A program made the translations under genes and the position numbers. From positions 42,904-86,820 of the forward strand of contig QHVM01000021.1 of the NCBI GenBank assembly GCA_003223555.1: DNA of 43,917 nt, given 5' to 3'. Shown in pieces: positions 41,100 through 43,917 of this stretch. The notes under the pieces were generated by a model, which was given only the letters and a program-made list of their open reading frames with translations, was not told where the DNA came from and searched no databases. The stretch is from Acidobacteriota bacterium. GTDB taxonomy: Bacteria; Acidobacteriota; Vicinamibacteria; Fen-336. Each line of letters starts with the position of its first letter. The first letter of the stretch is position 1.

Positions 41100-41639
41100 T
41101 CAGGCGGCCTTCCGCCGCCAGATCCCGACCCCGAGGCCAGCGCTCAGGGCGAACAGGCCCGCCAGGCCCATGAGCGGCAGGGGGCTGGCGGTGGCCGGCA
41201 TACGACGCGTCCCGCGCCGCGCCTTGGTGCCCGTCTCCTCACGCATCGGCTCCTGCGCGGTGCTCGGGGTGGTGCCGGTGTTGGCGGACGGGTAGGCCGG
41301 GTTCGCGTTCGGATTCGCATTCGGATTGGCGTAAGCCGGGTTGGGGTTCGTCGCTCCCGTACCCATGTCGGTCGTGCTCACGCTCGCGGCATGGTAGTTG
41401 CCGCCGGCCAGCTCGTGGTAGTTCACGCTGACCCGGTTGCCCGCCTGGAGCGCGCTCGGCACCGTGCTCTGCGTGTCGACCTTGAAGGTCATCTGGCGGC
41501 CCTCGTCGGTCTGGATCACCAACTGGTCCGACGTCGACGAGACGACCTTCCCGGATACGGTCTTGTCGGTCTGGGCCATCGCCGGGACGGCCAGGACGAG
41601 GACCAACAGGCTCAGTACACATAGGAACGACAATTTCAT
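41100..41639 (-). CDS. Sortase-substrate surface or periplasmic protein
   Basis: This 179-residue protein has a signal peptide (LSFLCVLSLLVLVLAVPAMA). A small beta domain (about 25-90; VSGKVVSSTSDQLVIQTDEG, as in DUF5666-like proteins) and an Asn/Pro/Ala repeat linker (about 98-120) follow. The C-terminal sorting signal is MPATAS at 147-152, a hydrophobic helix (LPLMGLAGLFALSAGLGVG) and RRK. The three-part tail is the form recognised by sortases; the adjacent gene encodes one. The ATG at 41639 has GGGAGGA six bases upstream, and a sigma-54 promoter lies about 70 bases upstream. Confidence 0.85.
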   Translation of the reverse strand: MKLSFLCVLSLLVLVLAVPAMAQTDKTVSGKVVSSTSDQLVIQTDEGRQMTFKVDTQSTVPSALQAGNRVSVNYHELAGGNYHAASVSTTDMGTGATNPNPAYANPNANPNANPAYPSANTGTTPSTAQEPMREETGTKARRGTRRMPATASPLPLMGLAGLFALSAGLGVGIWRRKAA

Positions 41640-41705
41640 TGGTTCCTCCCTTCGGCGGACCGCGTTGCGCGGTCCTGCTCCCGATTTGCGGTTCAATCAG
41701 GAATC

Positions 41706-41724
41706 GAGCAATCGCGGTGCCAGC
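41706..41724 (-). promoter_or_regulatory. Sigma-54 (RpoN) promoter of the sortase operon
   Basis: The minus strand reads AGCTGGCACCGCGATTGCT. It matches CTGGCACGRNNNTTGCW except for one C, with GG and GC ten bases apart. Transcription would start near 41696, 57 bases before the ATG of the sortase substrate. It is the second such element in the window and lies in an otherwise empty 183-bp gap before the TonB-dependent receptor gene. Confidence 0.72.
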
Positions 41725-41822
41725 TCCAGGGGTGGGGGCCGCGGCGGGTCAGAAAAATCCCGGGCCCCAGCGACACGGCCGGCCGCGCCGACGAGCGCCG
41801 AAAACCCCTCCGGCAGAGTCGC

Positions 41823-43917
41823 TTAAAAGGAGACCTTGACTCCCAGCTGCAATTGTCGCTGCTGATACCCGCCGGTCGGGGGGAAGGGCGAGGGTAGCGC
41901 GGCCAGGAGGTTGCCGGCCGCGTCGGTGGCCACCACGCGGTTCACCGCGGCCACGTTCGTGCGGCAGGTAGCGTATGTGGCGGGATCCGAGCAGCCGACG
42001 TTGAGGAGGTTCTTCGCCTCGACGAAAAGCTCGGCCCGGACCCGGCCTACAGGGAGGAAGCGCGAATAGCGGGCGTCCACGTTGACGACCCGGCCCAGCC
42101 GGCCCGTGTTGCGGTCGATGCCGAGCGGCCGGTCGTTCGAGAGCCCGTCCTTGTTCAGGTCCTGGTTGGAGCGGATGTTGAAGGGCAGGCCGCTGTTGGC
42201 CTGGACGACGAAGCCGAGCTGGTTGTTGTTCAGGAGGGCCCGCCCGACCCCGTCGCCCTCGACCCGGGGGGCGAGGACGCCGCTGAAGATGAAGGTGTGG
42301 GTCTGGTTGAAGGGCGACACGCCCTGGTCGCGGTCCGGGTTCGAAGGGTCGGAGAGCCGGTCGTCCTGGCTGCCCACGACGTAGGTGCCGGTGAGCGGCG
42401 AGTCGTCCTCGCCCTTGGCCAGCGTGTAGGAGGCCTGCACCTGGATGCCGTGGCTCATCCGCTTGTTCACCATGACCGTGAAGGCGTTGTAGGTCGCGCG
42501 GGCGATCGACCGGAACGTGTCCGTCTGGTTGAAGGCCGGGTTCACCCGCGTCTGGGCGTTGACCGCCGTGGAGTAGATCGGCCGTCCGTCGCCCAGGGTC
42601 GCCCCGGTCGGGATCAGGTTGGTGTTGACGAGCACCGGCAGGTTGCGGCCCAGCGAGTTCACGTAGCCGACGCTCAGGGAGAGGTCGTTCGTGAGCGCGC
42701 GCTCGAGCTGGACGTTGGTGAGGATCGTGTACTGCGTCGAGAAATCGCCGTCGATCGCCACGATGCTCTGGGTCGGAAGCGCGAAGCCCGGCGGCAGGTT
42801 GGACAGGTCGTTCGGGAAGGCCGGAGCGCCCGCGCTGGTCGGGCTCAGCGTCGTGGTGAAGGACTTGGGGTCGCCGTTCCTCAGGATGGCGTCCTCGTAG
42901 AAGTTCAACAGCGGCGGCTCGTACATGATGCCGGACGAGGCCCGCAGCACCGTTCGCGCGTCCTTGTCCAGCGTCCACGAGAAGCCGGCCCGGGGCGCGA
43001 GATTGTTCTTGTCCTTCTTGAAGCGCTGGGACAGCGCATTGGCCGCGAAGGGCCGCGAGTCGGGGATGTTGAAGAGGTCGTAGCGCAGCCCGTAGAGCAG
43101 CTTGAACGACGGGCCGAGGCGGAAGTCGTCCTGGACGAAGAAGCCGTAGAAGTCGGACCTGTACCCCACCGTCGGGTCGCCGAGGTCTTCCTGGAAGCTG
43201 ACGTAGCTGAACCGGTTGGTGCCGTTCTTGGCCGACAGGTACGAGGCGACGTCCCGGAAGGTATAGATCTGCCGCAGGGTGTTGATCCGATGATCATCGA
43301 TGAGCTGGAGATTGGCGCCCGCCTTGAGGCTGTGGCGCCCGCGGATCCAGGTGAAGTTGTCAACGAGCTGCCAGATCTTCTGGCTGAAGTCGAAGCCCAG
43401 ACTCTGGGTCCCGTCCAGCGGCGACCCGAAGTTGGCCACGCCGCTCACGATGACGGCGGGTCCCACGCCGGCGCCTTCGCTGGCGGTCCGGAACTGGTGC
43501 CGGCGCGCGAACTGCAGCCGCAGCTCGTTCAGGCGGTCGGAGCCGAAGGACGAGACGAGCTGGACCGCGGCCGAGTCCATGCGGTCGTTGAAGTCGGTGG
43601 CCCGCTCCCGCGTATTGAGGTCGCCGCCGATGTTGAACGGCGAGTGGTTCTTGAAGAAGAAGTAGCGGCCGGTCAGCTTGTTCGTGGGGCTGAGGTCGTA
43701 ATCGGTCTTGGCGATGGCGAAGCTCACGTTCTGCTTGGTGGGGATGATGCCGTCGGCCACGGCGGCCGGCGAGAGGCCCAGGGCGGGCGCGCTCGCTACC
43801 GTGACCGGCGCGATGACCTTCGTGACGTCGCGCAGGTCCTGGTTCACGTACTCGTAGCCGAGGTAGTAGTGCCACCTGTCCTTCACCAGGGGCCCGCCCA
43901 GCGTGGCGGTGAGGTCG
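41823..43917 (-). CDS. TonB-dependent receptor (Oar-like), 5' end outside the window
   Basis: About 698 residues of the barrel region are present and the N-terminus lies past the window edge. The visible part starts DLTATLGGPLVKDRWHYYLG, a junction common to Oar-like receptors that carry an N-terminal carboxypeptidase-regulatory domain. Barrel strands follow (YGLRYDLFNIPDSRPF, APRAGFSWTLDKDARTVLRAS, RVRAELFVEAKNLLNV), and the protein ends in LGVKVSF, the aromatic outer-membrane terminus. The plug, with any TonB box, is off-window. Large families of such receptors are characteristic of Acidobacteriota. The ligand cannot be named. Confidence 0.9.
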   Translation of the reverse strand, partial: DLTATLGGPLVKDRWHYYLGYEYVNQDLRDVTKVIAPVTVASAPALGLSPAAVADGIIPTKQNVSFAIAKTDYDLSPTNKLTGRYFFFKNHSPFNIGGDLNTRERATDFNDRMDSAAVQLVSSFGSDRLNELRLQFARRHQFRTASEGAGVGPAVIVSGVANFGSPLDGTQSLGFDFSQKIWQLVDNFTWIRGRHSLKAGANLQLIDDHRINTLRQIYTFRDVASYLSAKNGTNRFSYVSFQEDLGDPTVGYRSDFYGFFVQDDFRLGPSFKLLYGLRYDLFNIPDSRPFAANALSQRFKKDKNNLAPRAGFSWTLDKDARTVLRASSGIMYEPPLLNFYEDAILRNGDPKSFTTTLSPTSAGAPAFPNDLSNLPPGFALPTQSIVAIDGDFSTQYTILTNVQLERALTNDLSLSVGYVNSLGRNLPVLVNTNLIPTGATLGDGRPIYSTAVNAQTRVNPAFNQTDTFRSIARATYNAFTVMVNKRMSHGIQVQASYTLAKGEDDSPLTGTYVVGSQDDRLSDPSNPDRDQGVSPFNQTHTFIFSGVLAPRVEGDGVGRALLNNNQLGFVVQANSGLPFNIRSNQDLNKDGLSNDRPLGIDRNTGRLGRVVNVDARYSRFLPVGRVRAELFVEAKNLLNVGCSDPATYATCRTNVAAVNRVVATDAAGNLLAALPSPFPPTGGYQQRQLQLGVKVSF

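Noticed and set aside
41740-41765. GC stretch with TTTTT on the minus strand as a terminator after the TonB-dependent receptor
   Set aside because: GGGGCCCGGG before the T run cannot form a stem with a proper loop, so an intrinsic terminator is not supported.
1-43917. tRNA or rRNA genes, CRISPR arrays, insertion sequences with transposase
   Set aside because: I saw no T-loop/anticodon-arm patterns, no regularly spaced repeats and no transposase-like frames on either strand.

Overview
This is a gene-dense, very GC-rich bacterial chromosome segment (about 70% G+C by eye) with almost no non-coding space. Several features point to a Gram-negative host: outer-membrane beta-barrels ending in aromatic residues, a large Oar-like TonB-dependent receptor, a TonB C-terminal remnant and lipoproteins. 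The receptor type, the DUF3175 and DUF5777 proteins, and a sortase working on an xPxTASPLP-type signal are most consistent with Acidobacteriota or a close relative. That placement is an inference from gene content. GTG and TTG starts, AAGGAGG ribosome sites and 1-4 base stop/start overlaps are common.

Layout. 0-5 kb: the end of a secreted PKD-like protein (+), then a minus-strand metal/electron-transfer cluster read from 4.9 kb down to 0.7 kb: CuA-domain protein, DUF5777 barrel, cupredoxin lipoprotein, cytochrome c-FTR1 iron permease and a glutaredoxin-like protein. A near-consensus sigma-54 promoter precedes it, and a Fur-box-like palindrome and a large inverted repeat lie inside it. 5-12.5 kb (-): pyrK-pyrD-pyrF runs without a break into a barrel protein, a cupredoxin-like protein, a histidine kinase and a sigma-54-dependent response regulator. 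12.5-18.9 kb (+): membrane phosphodiesterase, csaA, pyrR-pyrB-pyrC and a circularly permuted ATP-grasp protein; pyrimidine genes thus sit on both sides of a divergent start region. 18.9-21.0 kb: a degenerate zone with a radical SAM remnant, an intact dehydrogenase, and GH9 and TonB fragments abutting head to head. 21-28.7 kb: DUF3175, a secreted hypothetical, an M28 peptidase, and an overlapping plus-strand operon of SUMF1-like, PilZ, GT2, giant membrane protein and a small hypothetical. 28.6-34.0 kb (-): SGNH hydrolase, GT4, methyltransferase, thiG, a tiny membrane protein, thiS and a conserved hypothetical. 34.2-38.3 kb (+): a small symporter subunit, an SSS symporter, a fumarase-superfamily lyase and a DsbA-like selenoprotein. 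38.3-43.9 kb (-): DUF1499, Ada, a class D-like sortase with its substrate behind a second sigma-54 promoter, and a truncated TonB-dependent receptor.

The strongest discovery is the DsbA-family gene at 37423-38274. Its reading frame is interrupted exactly at the first cysteine of the CPFC motif by an in-frame TGA. That TGA is followed, 11 nt later, by a perfect 7-bp hairpin with a GGTCC loop, the geometry of a bacterial SECIS element. This is best read as a UPFC selenoprotein. The second theme is regulation: a sigma-54 response regulator stands directly upstream of a sigma-54 promoter that opens the copper/iron cluster, with inverted repeats at the usual enhancer distance.
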